A stretch of DNA of 64,000 bases. It comes from Anaerobutyricum hallii (GTDB lineage: Bacteria; Bacillota; Clostridia; Lachnospirales; Lachnospiraceae). Shown here one piece after another: positions 1 to 9,249 of this stretch. The position numbers were made by a program, and so were the translations under genes. Positions within the stretch are counted from its first letter, which is position 1. Every line of letters begins with the position of its first letter. The notes beneath the pieces were generated by a model. The model worked only from the letters and a program-made list of their open reading frames with translations. It was not told where the DNA came from and did not search any database. The stretch lies in the NCBI RefSeq assembly GCF_900209925.1, contig NZ_LT907978.1, positions 77,001 through 141,000 on the forward strand. The letters are read 5' to 3'.

Positions 1-468
1 GATGTTCAGAACATGATGGATCAGGGAAATATAGATGCAGCACTTGTTCCGGAACCATGGGGTTCTACACTTGTAAAGAACGGAGCAGAAATCGTTCTCG
101 ATTATAATCAGGTTTATATGGAAGGCAATTATCCAGTAGCGGTAGTTGTTGTGAGAAATGAATTTTTAAAGGAGCATCCGGACTTAGTAAAAGAATTTTT
201 AAGACAACATGAGGAAGCGACAGATGCAATTAATCAAAATGTAGACAAAGCAGCGGAGATTATCAACAATGAGATTAATGCAGCAACAGGAAAATCACTA
301 AGTGCGGACATTTTAAAGACAGCATTTCAGAAACTTACGATTTCAACAGATGTAAATAAAGATGCAGTTGATGATTTTGCAGCAATTTCACTTGATCAGA
401 AATTTATTAATCAGAAACCGACCGATGATTTTATCTCCGTTGAGGAGACAAACACATCTGCAAAATGA
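1..468 (+). CDS. ABC importer substrate-binding protein, SsuA/TauA/NMT1-like (5' end missing)
   Basis: This is the C-terminal part of a periplasmic-binding-type protein. The reading frame is already open at base 1, so the gene starts upstream of the window. The visible 155 residues carry the Asp-Ala-Ala-Leu-Val-Pro-Glu-Pro-Trp segment typical of the second lobe of NMT1/SsuA-type proteins, followed by a helical tail (EFLKEHPDLVKEFL). It would be the lipid-anchored receptor of the transporter encoded by the next two genes (47-bp gap to the ATPase, then an overlapping permease). Family members bind sulfonates, taurine, nitrate or thiamine precursors. The ligand cannot be decided here because the N-terminal lobe is absent. 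Confidence 0.85.
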   Translation, partial: DVQNMMDQGNIDAALVPEPWGSTLVKNGAEIVLDYNQVYMEGNYPVAVVVVRNEFLKEHPDLVKEFLRQHEEATDAINQNVDKAAEIINNEINAATGKSLSADILKTAFQKLTISTDVNKDAVDDFAAISLDQKFINQKPTDDFISVEETNTSAK

Positions 469-515
469 TGGATAGGACAATGTTTTGAAGAATGGCATTT
501 TAAAGGAGACAGAGC

Positions 516-1259
516 ATGGCATTATTATTAAAAAATGTAGGAAAAACCTTTGAAAATACAGGGCAGGCTACTTTAAAAAATATAAATCTTGAAATAAAAC
601 CGGGAGAGTTCCTCTGTGTAGTTGGGAAAAGCGGATGCGGCAAAAGTACGCTGCTGAATCTGATTGCAGGACTGGAAAAACCGACAGAAGGAAAAATTCT
701 TTTAAATGGAAAAGAAGTGAAAGCACCCGGTTCGGAACGGACAGTGATGTTTCAGGAACACGCTCTGTTTCCATGGCTGAATGTAATTCAAAATATAAAG
801 TTTGGAATGGAGATAAACGGAGTTCCAAAGAAAGAGCAGGATTACCGCGCGGAAAAGTATTTGAAAATGATGCAGCTTGAAGACTATAAAAATTATGCGA
901 TACATCAGCTCTCCGGAGGTATGCGCCAGAGGGTAGCATTAGCAAGAGCATTTACAATGGATTCAGAAATTTTACTGATGGATGAACCCTTTTCCGCACT
1001 TGATAAACAAACATCAAACCATTTAAGACAGGAACTGCAGGATATATGGATGAAAACACATAAAACAATATTTTTTATTACACACAGTGTAGAAGAAGCG
1101 GTTTATCTTGGAGACAGAGTTGTAGTAATGTCAGGAGAAGACGGCGGAATCAAAAATATTGTACCGATAGAGTTAGATAGACCAAGGCATGTCTATAACG
1201 AGGACTTCATTGCCTATCGACATAAAATATTAGAAGAGATCCAGGGAGGGGATTACTGA
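516..1259 (+). CDS. ABC importer ATPase, SsuB/TauB-like
   Basis: Cytoplasmic ATPase of 247 residues that powers the importer. Walker A GKSGCGKST is at residues 37-45, the Q-loop in TVMFQEHALFPW, the signature LSGGMRQR near 133-140, Walker B ILLMDEPF shortly after, and the H-loop His in FFITHSVEEA. The Q-loop followed by LFPWLNV and the overall length are typical of the nitrate/sulfonate/taurine subfamily. AAGGAG lies 7 bases before the ATG. The stop codon overlaps the start of the permease gene (TGATG), which indicates translational coupling. Family assignment is firm; the substrate is unknown. Confidence 0.93.
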   Translation: MALLLKNVGKTFENTGQATLKNINLEIKPGEFLCVVGKSGCGKSTLLNLIAGLEKPTEGKILLNGKEVKAPGSERTVMFQEHALFPWLNVIQNIKFGMEINGVPKKEQDYRAEKYLKMMQLEDYKNYAIHQLSGGMRQRVALARAFTMDSEILLMDEPFSALDKQTSNHLRQELQDIWMKTHKTIFFITHSVEEAVYLGDRVVVMSGEDGGIKNIVPIELDRPRHVYNEDFIAYRHKILEEIQGGDY

Positions 1260-2044
1260 TGAAAAAAATATGGAAATCCAATATAACAGGAGAAATACTG
1301 TTCCTTCTTGGTGTTATTCTTTTATGGCAGATTTTATATATGATCGGTGTTGACGGACTTGGAATATGGAAAGCCTATGCGATGCCGTCACCAAGTGGTG
1401 TGTGGAATTCATTTACGGAAATGATAAAGCAGGGAACCTTACTATCGGCAATGGGGAACAGTTTACTGCGTGGGGCAATAGGATATATTCTTTCCCTTAT
1501 GATTGGAGGAGTTATTGGAGTATTTATGAATCATTTTTCATTTTTACATAAAAATTTAAGACCTCTGATTATGGGAATACAAACACTGCCAAGTATTTGC
1601 TGGGTACCATTTTCTATCTTATGGTTTGGATTAACACAGACAGCAATCATCTTTGTAGTAATTATGGGATCTGCATTCAGTATGGCAATCGCCGTAGACA
1701 ATGCGATACTAAACGTCCCTCCAATCTATAAAAAAGCAGCGCTTACAATGGGGGCAGATCAAAAACAAATTTATTGGAAAGTTATATTTCCCGCAAGCCT
1801 TCCGGAATTAATATCAGGTATGAAACAAGGCTGGTCATTTGCATGGCGCGCATTAATGAGTGGAGAAGTAATGACGACATCCATTGGACTTGGCCAGACA
1901 TTAATGACAGGGAGAAATCTTGCAGACATCAATCAGGTTATGCTCGTCATGGTAGTTATTGTGGTAGTTGGAATCGTGATTGATCAGGTGATCTTTCATA
2001 ACCTGGAAAAAAGAATACTAAGAAAAAGAGGATTGACAATTTAG
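1259..2044 (+). CDS. ABC importer permease, SsuC-like
   Basis: Inner-membrane subunit of 261 residues with about six hydrophobic helices, a BPD_transp_1-type protein. The EAA-type coupling loop is visible as AALTMGADQKQIYWKVIFPASLPELISGM, with the conserved Gly and the Ile-Phe-Pro-Ala. It starts inside the stop codon of the ATPase gene and uses AGGGAGGGG just upstream. Together with the two preceding genes it forms one importer operon that ends at the hairpin at 2060-2101. Substrate is not inferable beyond the sulfonate/nitrate/thiamine-precursor group. Confidence 0.92.
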   Translation: MKKIWKSNITGEILFLLGVILLWQILYMIGVDGLGIWKAYAMPSPSGVWNSFTEMIKQGTLLSAMGNSLLRGAIGYILSLMIGGVIGVFMNHFSFLHKNLRPLIMGIQTLPSICWVPFSILWFGLTQTAIIFVVIMGSAFSMAIAVDNAILNVPPIYKKAALTMGADQKQIYWKVIFPASLPELISGMKQGWSFAWRALMSGEVMTTSIGLGQTLMTGRNLADINQVMLVMVVIVVVGIVIDQVIFHNLEKRILRKRGLTI

Positions 2045-2059
2045 CAAAATACAGAAATG

Positions 2060-2101
2060 AAAAAGGACAGGGATTATCACTGCAATCCCTATCCTTTTTT
2101 C
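2060..2101 (+). terminator. Rho-independent terminator of the importer operon
   Basis: AAAGGACAGGGATT pairs with AATCCCTATCCTTT around a short loop and is followed by six T residues. It begins 16 bases after the permease stop. Confidence 0.9.
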
Positions 2102-2112
2102 GTTTCGTTTAT

Positions 2113-2141
2113 TTGCAACCCATTTCCTGTTCTGTTATACT
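2113..2141 (+). promoter_or_regulatory. Sigma-A promoter of topB
   Basis: TTGCAA at 2113-2118 and TATACT at 2136-2141 are separated by 17 bases, about 50 bases before the topB start. Confidence 0.65.
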
Positions 2142-2193
2142 AGAAAATAACTTTAGGACAGTACATAATGTATGAAATGGAGATTATTATAGA

Positions 2194-4356
2194 ATGAAAA
2201 AATTAGTAATTGCAGAGAAACCGTCTGTTGGACGGGATATTGCCCGCGTGCTTGGCTGTAAGCAGCAGGGGAAGAAATATATTGAAGGTAATGAATATAT
2301 TATTACCTGGGGACTGGGGCATCTGGTGACACTGGCAGACCCGGAAGGCTATGATAAGAAGTTAAAGACATGGAGAATGGAAGATCTTCCAATGATGCCG
2401 GAACGTTTTAAGCTAGTAGTTATACCACAGACAAGAGGGCAGTTTCAGGCAGTGAAGTCTTTGATCGAGCGAAAGGATGTTGGGGAAATTATTATCGCAA
2501 CGGATGCCGGACGAGAGGGTGAACTGGTTGCGAGATGGATTCTTGCGAAGGCAGGGAATAAAAAGCCGTTGAAAAGATTATGGATTTCTTCTGTGACAGA
2601 TAAAGCAATTCGTGAAGGATTTGCACATCTTAAGAATGCGAAAGAGTATGAGAATCTTTATCATGCTGCAACGGCGAGAGCGGAGTCCGACTGGCTGGTG
2701 GGAATGAATGCAACGCGAGCGTTGACTTGTAAGTATAATGCACAGCTTTCCTGTGGAAGGGTGCAGACACCGACTTTGGCAATGATTGCAGCAAGGGAGG
2801 AAGAAATCAGACATTTTACACCGAAGCCGTATTATGGTTTACAGCTTATTGGTAAGGGAATTACATTTACTTGGAAAGATAAAAAGTCCGGAAGTGCGGC
2901 AACATTTTCCAGAGAAAAAAATGAAGAAATTTACAAAAAGATTTTAGGAAAGACAGTAGAGGTTATTGAAGTAAAAAAGACGAAAAAGACTTCACAGCCG
3001 GAGGGACTTTATGACTTGACCGATCTTTCAAGAGATGCGAATCAGCGCTTTGGTTTTTCTGCCAAACAGACATTAAATATTATGCAGAGCCTTTATGAAC
3101 ATCATAAGGTGCTGACTTATCCAAGAACAGATTCGAGATATCTGACAACGGATGTGGCAGAGACTCTGCGGGAACGTGTGGAGGCGATTGCAGTTGGTCC
3201 GTATAGAAGCTTTACTAATACAGTGCTGAAGGGAAAGATTACTCCGAAGAAATCTTTTGTTAATAATCAGAAAGTATCCGATCATCATGCGATCATTCCA
3301 ACAGAACAGCCGGTTATCCTGGCACAGCTTTCAGTAGATGAGCGAAAGATTTTCGATCTTGTTGTTAGGAGATTCCTTGCAGTTTTATATCCTCCTTATG
3401 AGTATGAACAGACGAAGATTACCATACAATGTGAAGGGGAAACATTTTTTGCTGAAGGAAATGTTCCATTAAACAGGGGATACAAAGAAGTAACTGCGCC
3501 GGAAGGAGATGAGAATGGAAAGGTATTTCCATCTTTAAAAGAAGGCGAAGTAATCGGGGAATTTACTTTGAAAAAAACCGAAGGAAAGACAAAACCGCCG
3601 GCGAGATTTACAGAAGGAACGTTATTGAAAGCGATGGAGAATCCAGTAAAATATATGCAGCAAAAGGATGCAAAAGCAGCAAAAACGTTACAGGAAACCG
3701 GTGGACTTGGAACGGTTGCAACAAGGGCAGATATTATTGATAAGCTGTTTGGCAGCTATCTTATTGAAAAAAAGGATAATGAAATATTTATTACAGGTAA
3801 GGCAAAACAGCTGTTGTCTCTTGTGCCGGAAGATTTAAAGAAGCCAGAACTTACCGCTGAGTGGGAATCGAGGTTATCTGCGATTGCAAAAGGTAAGGCA
3901 AGTGATAGAAAGTTCATGAAAGAAATTGAAACATACACAAAAGAACTGATGAAACAGATCCAGAATGGAACAGGAACTTTCCGTCATGATAATCTGACGA
4001 ATAAAGTTTGTCCGGAGTGTGGAAAGCGTCTTCTTTTAGTAAATGGTAAACAGGGTAAGCTCTATGTCTGTCAGGATAGAGAGTGTGGATACAAGGAACG
4101 GATTTCCCGAATGACAAATGCTCGTTGTCCGGTTTGTCATAAAAAGATGGAACTGATCGGAGCAAAAGAGAATCAGAAGTTTGTATGTTCTTGTGGGCAT
4201 AAAGAATCGATGCAGGCATTTGAAAACCGCCGAAAGAAAGAAGGAGCCGGTGTTTCTAAAAAAGATGTGGCAAATTATATGAAAAAAATGAAGAAAGAAG
4301 AAAAACAGCCACTGAATAATGCACTTGCAGATGCGCTGGCAAACCTGAAGTTATAG
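2194..4356 (+). CDS. topB: DNA topoisomerase III (type IA)
   Basis: Type IA topoisomerase of 720 residues that breaks and rejoins one DNA strand to remove negative supercoils and resolve intermediates. The N-terminal TOPRIM domain has the DAGREGE acid cluster (around residues 105-112) and the MKKLVIAEKPSV start typical of TopB. The catalytic Tyr is residue 309 in LTYPRTDSRYL. The C-terminal tail carries paired zinc-ribbon cysteines (CPECGKR, CQDRECGY, CPVCHKK, CSCGH, roughly residues 606-668). Length matches plasmid and Firmicutes TopB proteins, and copies of this type also occur on conjugative elements. Nothing around it here suggests an integrative element, so it is probably the housekeeping copy. 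Own promoter at 2113-2141. Confidence 0.95.
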   Translation: MKKLVIAEKPSVGRDIARVLGCKQQGKKYIEGNEYIITWGLGHLVTLADPEGYDKKLKTWRMEDLPMMPERFKLVVIPQTRGQFQAVKSLIERKDVGEIIIATDAGREGELVARWILAKAGNKKPLKRLWISSVTDKAIREGFAHLKNAKEYENLYHAATARAESDWLVGMNATRALTCKYNAQLSCGRVQTPTLAMIAAREEEIRHFTPKPYYGLQLIGKGITFTWKDKKSGSAATFSREKNEEIYKKILGKTVEVIEVKKTKKTSQPEGLYDLTDLSRDANQRFGFSAKQTLNIMQSLYEHHKVLTYPRTDSRYLTTDVAETLRERVEAIAVGPYRSFTNTVLKGKITPKKSFVNNQKVSDHHAIIPTEQPVILAQLSVDERKIFDLVVRRFLAVLYPPYEYEQTKITIQCEGETFFAEGNVPLNRGYKEVTAPEGDENGKVFPSLKEGEVIGEFTLKKTEGKTKPPARFTEGTLLKAMENPVKYMQQKDAKAAKTLQETGGLGTVATRADIIDKLFGSYLIEKKDNEIFITGKAKQLLSLVPEDLKKPELTAEWESRLSAIAKGKASDRKFMKEIETYTKELMKQIQNGTGTFRHDNLTNKVCPECGKRLLLVNGKQGKLYVCQDRECGYKERISRMTNARCPVCHKKMELIGAKENQKFVCSCGHKESMQAFENRRKKEGAGVSKKDVANYMKKMKKEEKQPLNNALADALANLKL

Positions 4357-4403
4357 GATACAGCCAGTACGGAAGTGAGTAAATAAAAATGAGGATTTAA
4401 TTT

Positions 4404-5897
4404 ATGAGTATAAAAAGAGTGATTTTAACTTCTTTATTTTGTGTAGCAATGTTATTTGCAGCAGGAAAAAAAGCAGAGGCAGCTTTTCCTTATGATATGG
4501 AGCAAAAGCCAGTAATGGCAGCCTCTATAAAGAGCGAAAAAGTATCTGTTTATGAAGATGTATCACTGAAAAAGTTGTTAAAGGAAGTGAACGGCAGCAA
4601 GCTAAACATAGAGGCATACAGAGTCAGTGGAAAAAGTATTTACGGAAAGTATACAAGTGGAAAGGAATCTGGTTTCGGCTGGTTTTCCCTTGATACTTTT
4701 GTAGTCGATCCTGATTATAAAAATGTGTATGCAACAGTACGAGACGGGATGTACATTTATACGAATCGAAGTTTTTCAAAGGTACAGACAACGATTAAAA
4801 AGTATAGTGGGATTATCGTCATCAGTAAAAAAGATGGGGACCGTCAGGTGATTTGCGATAAAAAAGATCATTATGAGATTGGATGGATGACCGCTGGGGC
4901 ATTTTCTAATACATTGCTTTATGACGGAAGAGAAAAACAGACAGTAGCAGATGGCATCTATGAATTTGGATGTGGATATCAGGATGATAAAAACGGCGGA
5001 GCAAAAGATCAGACAGAAATGGAAGGCTATCAGAAGTACACATTTAAGATAATGCATATTACACAGAATAAATACTATATTCAAAATACAGAAGATGGAA
5101 AGTATTTATCTGTGGTATTTCAGAGTGTTTCAAGGGAAAATGCAGCGAAGGGGAAAAAGGGAAGTTATAAACTTTGTTGGACAGAAAAACCAGAAGAAGT
5201 ACGAGGGCGGTTTGAATTGCAGCGATTAAATGGAGCCTATACGATTCAGAATGTGTCGAGTAAGCGTTTCCTTGCGGAAGAAAAAGATTCTGCAGATTCT
5301 GTGAGCTTGACACTTTTCACAGGAAGAAGTGATATAGGGAGTCACTGGCGGATTCATGCGACACAAAAGATGAGTAATACAAAGAAGCCATTTGTCATTA
5401 CCCAATATGATCCGGAGTGGTGTGCGACACCATATGGCGGAGGTGGATGTATGGGAACTGCAGGCTGTGGAATTCTTGCAACAGTAAATGCTGTTTACGC
5501 ATTGAACGGTCAGTATATGGATGTAATGGAGCTTGCCAATTATGCAGTGAAGAAAAATTACCGTATTGTCGGAAGCGGAACAGATGATGGTATTTTTAAG
5601 GCAGCAGCAAAGAAATACGGAAAAAAATATGGATTTGCCTGGGATGGTGGAAGTGGAAGCATCGACGTTTTAAAGAAAAAGCTTAAGGCAGGAGATACAG
5701 CAATCGTTCATGTACAGGGACATTATGTTTGTATTTCTGATTATAATAAAAAAACAAAGAAATATCTTTTACTGGATTCCAATTATCTGCCAAAACGTGC
5801 AACTTCCGCTTTTGGTGATTGGATTAAAGTAGACAGACTTTTATCCGGGGCATTAGAATCCCAGTATTTTTATTTCTTTAAACTTAGTGAAAAGTAA
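4404..5897 (+). CDS. Secreted protein with C-terminal C39-like cysteine peptidase domain
   Basis: Predicted exported protein of 497 residues. The signal peptide ends near AEA (about residue 28). The N-terminal third resembles SH3-like wall-targeting modules, and a middle part around residues 170-310 has repeated 'YTIQN..S.RFL' strands like a beta-trefoil (ricin-type) fold. The C-terminal 170 residues fit a peptidase C39-like fold: Cys355 in GTAGCGILATVNAV, His440 in VQGHYVCISDY and Asp458 in LLLDSN. The likely role is cleavage or transfer on an extracellular peptide. It stands 47 bases after topB and 90 bases before the next gene, so transcriptional linkage is unclear. Domain assignment by eye is moderate; the substrate is unknown. 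Confidence 0.7.
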   Translation: MSIKRVILTSLFCVAMLFAAGKKAEAAFPYDMEQKPVMAASIKSEKVSVYEDVSLKKLLKEVNGSKLNIEAYRVSGKSIYGKYTSGKESGFGWFSLDTFVVDPDYKNVYATVRDGMYIYTNRSFSKVQTTIKKYSGIIVISKKDGDRQVICDKKDHYEIGWMTAGAFSNTLLYDGREKQTVADGIYEFGCGYQDDKNGGAKDQTEMEGYQKYTFKIMHITQNKYYIQNTEDGKYLSVVFQSVSRENAAKGKKGSYKLCWTEKPEEVRGRFELQRLNGAYTIQNVSSKRFLAEEKDSADSVSLTLFTGRSDIGSHWRIHATQKMSNTKKPFVITQYDPEWCATPYGGGGCMGTAGCGILATVNAVYALNGQYMDVMELANYAVKKNYRIVGSGTDDGIFKAAAKKYGKKYGFAWDGGSGSIDVLKKKLKAGDTAIVHVQGHYVCISDYNKKTKKYLLLDSNYLPKRATSAFGDWIKVDRLLSGALESQYFYFFKLSEK

Positions 5898-5993
5898 TGA
5901 TGAAGTAGCAGCGATGTAGTGGAGCAGGTATTCGGGATATGATTTTGAGAACGAAGTCTGTAGAGTGAAAATACGAAAAGCAGGGAAATGAAT

Positions 5994-6569
5994 ATGAAGA
6001 ATAAAGAAGATTTAAAAAAGGAACTGATCAAAATCGATCATAAAAGTTACGGAATGTATAAAACGCTTGGAGGTAGTTACAGTTACGGAAATTATATTTT
6101 GCATATAGATCATGTACAGGGAGATCCCTTTGCTTCTCCTTCCAGACTTCGTTTTGAAGTGAAGAAGGAAACGCATGGATTTCCGGAAGAGTATTATGAA
6201 GAAAAACATCGCAGACTGGCATTAGAAGATCAAGTGCTGCGCCGGTTTTTAAGGCAGCTTCGTCAATTAGATAAAGGATCTATGGGTTCTGGTAAGAGCG
6301 GAAGAATTACGACCTGTCCGGCAAATCAGACGGTGCAGGAAAGAATCGCGGTTGTTTTTTCTAAGGATAGAATGGAACTTCGTTTTGAAATGGGATTTCC
6401 GGCGAGAGGAAGAACAATTATGGCAAAAGAGATGCAAAAACTTGTTTTTGATATTTTGCCGGAACTGGCAGAAAGCTGTTTGTTTTATCGTAAATGGGAT
6501 ACAAAGAGTAAGAGCTTTTTGGAAAAAGCTGTTTCTCTTGCAGACGATCAAAAGGAATTACGCCGGTAG
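5994..6569 (+). CDS. ABC-class P-loop ATPase, N-terminal part (ends at in-frame TAG)
   Basis: First 191 residues of the predicted 'ATPase of the ABC class' family, whose full-length members have about 560-580 residues in one chain. The segment includes the family N-terminal domain (YGMYKTLGGSYSYGNY near the start; MELRFEMGFPARGRTI later). ATG at 5994 is preferred over the ATG at 5988 because AGGGA lies 7 bases before it. The frame stops at TAG (6567-6569) and continues in the same frame without any shift: the next sense codons read straight into the rest of the protein. So this is either a nonsense-mutated gene, a read-through gene, or two genes with the second starting at TTG 6585. Cellular role of the family is not established. 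Confidence 0.75.
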   Translation: MKNKEDLKKELIKIDHKSYGMYKTLGGSYSYGNYILHIDHVQGDPFASPSRLRFEVKKETHGFPEEYYEEKHRRLALEDQVLRRFLRQLRQLDKGSMGSGKSGRITTCPANQTVQERIAVVFSKDRMELRFEMGFPARGRTIMAKEMQKLVFDILPELAESCLFYRKWDTKSKSFLEKAVSLADDQKELRR

Positions 6570-6584
6570 CTAAAAGAAAGAGGA

Positions 6585-7703
6585 TTGATAGGTTTTGTGG
6601 CAAACGGTGCAATATTACCAAGAGAAAGTGGCATTTCCGATCGTCCAATGCGGGATGCAGTGCCATTTATTTCACCGGAATCCTTACAGATTGAAATAGA
6701 GCTTCCACATAAAGGAAAGATGATCGGAATGGGGATTCCTAAAGGAATTACTGTTATCGTAGGTGGCGGTTATCATGGAAAGTCTACATTATTAAAAGCG
6801 TTAGAACAGGGAGTATATAATCATATTGCAGGAGATGGGAGAGAATATGTCGTAGCAGATGCTACAGGAATGAAAATCCGGGCAGAAGACGGCAGAAGTA
6901 TTTTGCATACAGATATTTCTTTGTTTATTAATCATCTTCCTGCCGGACAGGATACCGTAGATTTTTCTTCGGAAAATGCAAGCGGAAGTACTTCTCAGGC
7001 GGCCAATCTGATAGAAGCCATGGAAGCTGGAGCAGAATTGCTGCTCTTAGATGAAGACACCTCTGCAACGAATTTTATGATTCGGGATAAAGTGATGGCA
7101 AAGTTAGTTTCTGATGAAAAAGAACCGATTACAACCTTACTTCGTCACATACGTGGAATTTATAAAACGATGGGAATTTCTTTTATCATTGTTGTAGGAA
7201 GTTCTGGAGATTATTTATCCGTAGCAGACCTTGTGCTTCAGCTAGATCATTATAAAGTAAAAGATGTTACAAAAGAAGCAAAGGAAATCTGCGAACAATG
7301 CCAGATTGCAGGGCAGTATGCGGAAAAAGAAGTTTGTATGCCGGAATTTTCCCGTAAATTAAAACCAATAAAATCTGCTAGAAGAAAGTTAAAATCAATG
7401 GGAACAGATACGGTGCTGATCGACAGGGAATCCATTGATGTGCGTTACTTAGAACAGCTTTCAGAAAGTGGACAGACAACAGCACTTGCCTATATGATGG
7501 GATGGATACTAGATCATGTAACAAAAGAAGAAGATATTCAGGAATTCATAGAAAATATGTATAAGCTTATCGAGAGAAAAGGAATGGCAGCGGTAATTCC
7601 TGCAAACTATTCTGCCGGACATCCCGTTCTTCCAAGAAAGCAGGAATTGTATGCCTGTCTTAGCAGATACAGAAGTGCCAAAATTGTAAAAAAATATATG
7701 TAG
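6585..7703 (+). CDS. ABC-class P-loop ATPase, C-terminal part (after in-frame TAG)
   Basis: Continuation of the preceding gene in the same frame after one TAG codon. A TTG at 6585 could act as a start, with a weak purine stretch (AAAGAGG) close in front. It opens with GFVANGAILPRESGISDRPM, which in the family lies inside a continuous chain. Then come the P-loop GGGYHGKSTLLKAL (near residue 60 of this part), the signature-like FSSENASGSTSQAAN and the Walker B LLLDEDTSATNFMIRD. The C-terminal domain is complete. All ATPase motifs lie in this part, so it could keep nucleotide binding alone, but the first half of the family fold would be separate. Calling it a damaged gene or a two-piece enzyme cannot be settled from one genome. 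Confidence 0.75.
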   Translation: MIGFVANGAILPRESGISDRPMRDAVPFISPESLQIEIELPHKGKMIGMGIPKGITVIVGGGYHGKSTLLKALEQGVYNHIAGDGREYVVADATGMKIRAEDGRSILHTDISLFINHLPAGQDTVDFSSENASGSTSQAANLIEAMEAGAELLLLDEDTSATNFMIRDKVMAKLVSDEKEPITTLLRHIRGIYKTMGISFIIVVGSSGDYLSVADLVLQLDHYKVKDVTKEAKEICEQCQIAGQYAEKEVCMPEFSRKLKPIKSARRKLKSMGTDTVLIDRESIDVRYLEQLSESGQTTALAYMMGWILDHVTKEEDIQEFIENMYKLIERKGMAAVIPANYSAGHPVLPRKQELYACLSRYRSAKIVKKYM

Positions 7704-7801
7704 ATTTTGTGAAAATGATTGAGAATAGAGTGAGATTAATGTAAAGTAGAATAAAGTAGGTGAAGGGTAAACTAACAATAAAAAAGGAGAATTTATAATT
7801 T

Positions 7802-8914
7802 ATGATAAAGAGAAAGATATTTATTGCGACGGTATTGTTAGCATCTATGTGTATGGTGGGTGGATGTGCTACCTCAAAGTCCGGAGAAAAGGCTGCGGAA
7901 GCGACAACAGAAGCAGCTGCTACAACAGAGCAGACAACACCGGTAGAACTGAACGCTTCTGAATATGTGAAGCTTGGGCAATATGAAGGACTTACGATTA
8001 AAGGTTCTTCAACTAAGGTCACAGAACAGGAGATAGAAGATAAGATTGATGAACTGGCTGAAGAATATACAGATTACAAGGAGATTACCAGTCGTGATAT
8101 TGTTCAGAAAGAAGATTATCTGAATATCGATTATGCAACAACGATTGATGGTAAGGAGAATGAAGATTATTCTGACAGCAGTATTGACATTCATTTAGGG
8201 GAAGGAAACCTGAATGTAGATGATGATGTCGATATAGACGAGAAGCTTGTAGGAAGTAAGGTTGGACAGGAAGTAGAGGTGGAATTTACATTTCCGGAAA
8301 GCTATGAAGATACTTCTGTAGCGGGAAAGAAGTGTCAGATGACAGTGACGATTAATGCAATAGAAAAAGAAGTTGTTCCGGAAATCACAGACTCCTTCAT
8401 TAAAAAGAATACAGACTATTCTACATTAAAGGAATATAAACAACAGGTCAGAAAAGATCTTATTTCCGATAAGAAGACAGAAGCACAGCAGAATAATGAA
8501 GATGCGCTCTGGACAAAGATTATGGAGAATGTAACGCAGATTAAAGAGTTCTCGGAAGATGCAGTTAAGCAGGAAGTGAAAAATGTTAAAATAGAGAATA
8601 AAGAAATGGCAGAGTACTTTGGCATGAGCGTAAGTGACTTTATTGAGCAGTATAACGATATGTCAATCGAAGAATATGCCAAAGATTCGCTTAAGAGACA
8701 GTGCGTGCAGGATTTGTTAGTAGAAGCAAAGAATGTAACGGTAACAGATGAAGAATTGAATAAAGAGATACAGTATTATATTGACGAATTAGGCTACAAG
8801 GATAAAAAAGATGTTTTAGATACAATGCCGGAGGAAGAAATCCGTTCAGAATTACTGTATACCAATCTGATGACAGCATTATTAAAAGATACAAAGATTC
8901 AGAAAGCAGAATAG
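7802..8914 (+). CDS. Lipoprotein peptidyl-prolyl isomerase, trigger-factor-like
   Basis: Predicted lipoprotein of 370 residues: the lipobox VGGC puts the lipid on Cys22, followed by a Thr/Ala/Glu-rich linker. Residues about 90-200 match the FKBP domain of trigger factor (KEDYLNIDYATTIDG ... GSKVGQEVEVEFTFPESY ... GKKCQMTVTINAIEKE). The rest is a charged, helical region like the trigger factor C-terminal domain. This suggests a surface-anchored folding chaperone for exported proteins, a PrsA-like job done with a trigger factor fold. RBS AAAGGAG precedes the ATG. It has no ribosome-binding N-terminal domain, in agreement with export. The identification of the fold is good; the clients are unknown. 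Confidence 0.82.
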   Translation: MIKRKIFIATVLLASMCMVGGCATSKSGEKAAEATTEAAATTEQTTPVELNASEYVKLGQYEGLTIKGSSTKVTEQEIEDKIDELAEEYTDYKEITSRDIVQKEDYLNIDYATTIDGKENEDYSDSSIDIHLGEGNLNVDDDVDIDEKLVGSKVGQEVEVEFTFPESYEDTSVAGKKCQMTVTINAIEKEVVPEITDSFIKKNTDYSTLKEYKQQVRKDLISDKKTEAQQNNEDALWTKIMENVTQIKEFSEDAVKQEVKNVKIENKEMAEYFGMSVSDFIEQYNDMSIEEYAKDSLKRQCVQDLLVEAKNVTVTDEELNKEIQYYIDELGYKDKKDVLDTMPEEEIRSELLYTNLMTALLKDTKIQKAE

Positions 8915-8995
8915 GGCCACAGTCAATCATGGAAAAGGAAATGAAAAAGAATAAAAGTAACGATAATTTTCAAATAAAATTAAAGTAAAAAATGC

Positions 8996-9024
8996 TTGCA
9001 TTCATCTTTTGTTTATGATAGAAT
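8996..9024 (+). promoter_or_regulatory. Promoter of tRNA-Leu
   Basis: TTGCAT, 17-base spacer, TAGAAT, 12 bases before the tRNA. Confidence 0.65.
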
Positions 9025-9036
9025 TAATATCCGTAA

Positions 9037-9121
9037 GCGGATATGGCGGAATTGGCAGACGCGCTAGATTCAGGTTCTAGTGAGCATTACGCTCATGCAA
9101 GTTCAAGTCTTGTTATCCGCA
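9037..9121 (+). tRNA. tRNA-Leu (anticodon CAG)
   Basis: Class II tRNA. Acceptor GCGGATA pairs with TATCCGC. The anticodon loop is TTCAGGT with anticodon CAG, closed by CTAGA/TCTAG. The long variable arm TGAGC/GCTCA is as expected for leucine tRNA, and the T arm contains GTTCAAGTC. CCA is not encoded. Confidence 0.96.
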
Positions 9122-9125
9122 GCAT

Positions 9126-9166
9126 AAAACCATTATGATTCGTTATGAGTCATAATGGTTTTTTTT
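9126..9166 (+). terminator. Terminator of tRNA-Leu
   Basis: AAAACCATTATGA pairs with TCATAATGGTTTT and runs into eight or more T residues, directly after the tRNA. Confidence 0.9.
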
Positions 9167-9249
9167 ACAAAAATTTTACGTATATATGATCATAATAAAA
9201 AAGTAAGACAGTCATTATTACGTAGGACCTGGAAAGGGAGGGTGCGCTT

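Noticed and set aside
2194-4356. topB as a marker of an integrated conjugative element
   Set aside because: No relaxase, type IV secretion, integrase or direct-repeat ends near it; housekeeping topB is more economical.
5994-7703. TAG read as pyrrolysine or general stop-codon recoding
   Set aside because: Several normal genes in the window end in TAG, and no Pyl system genes are present here.
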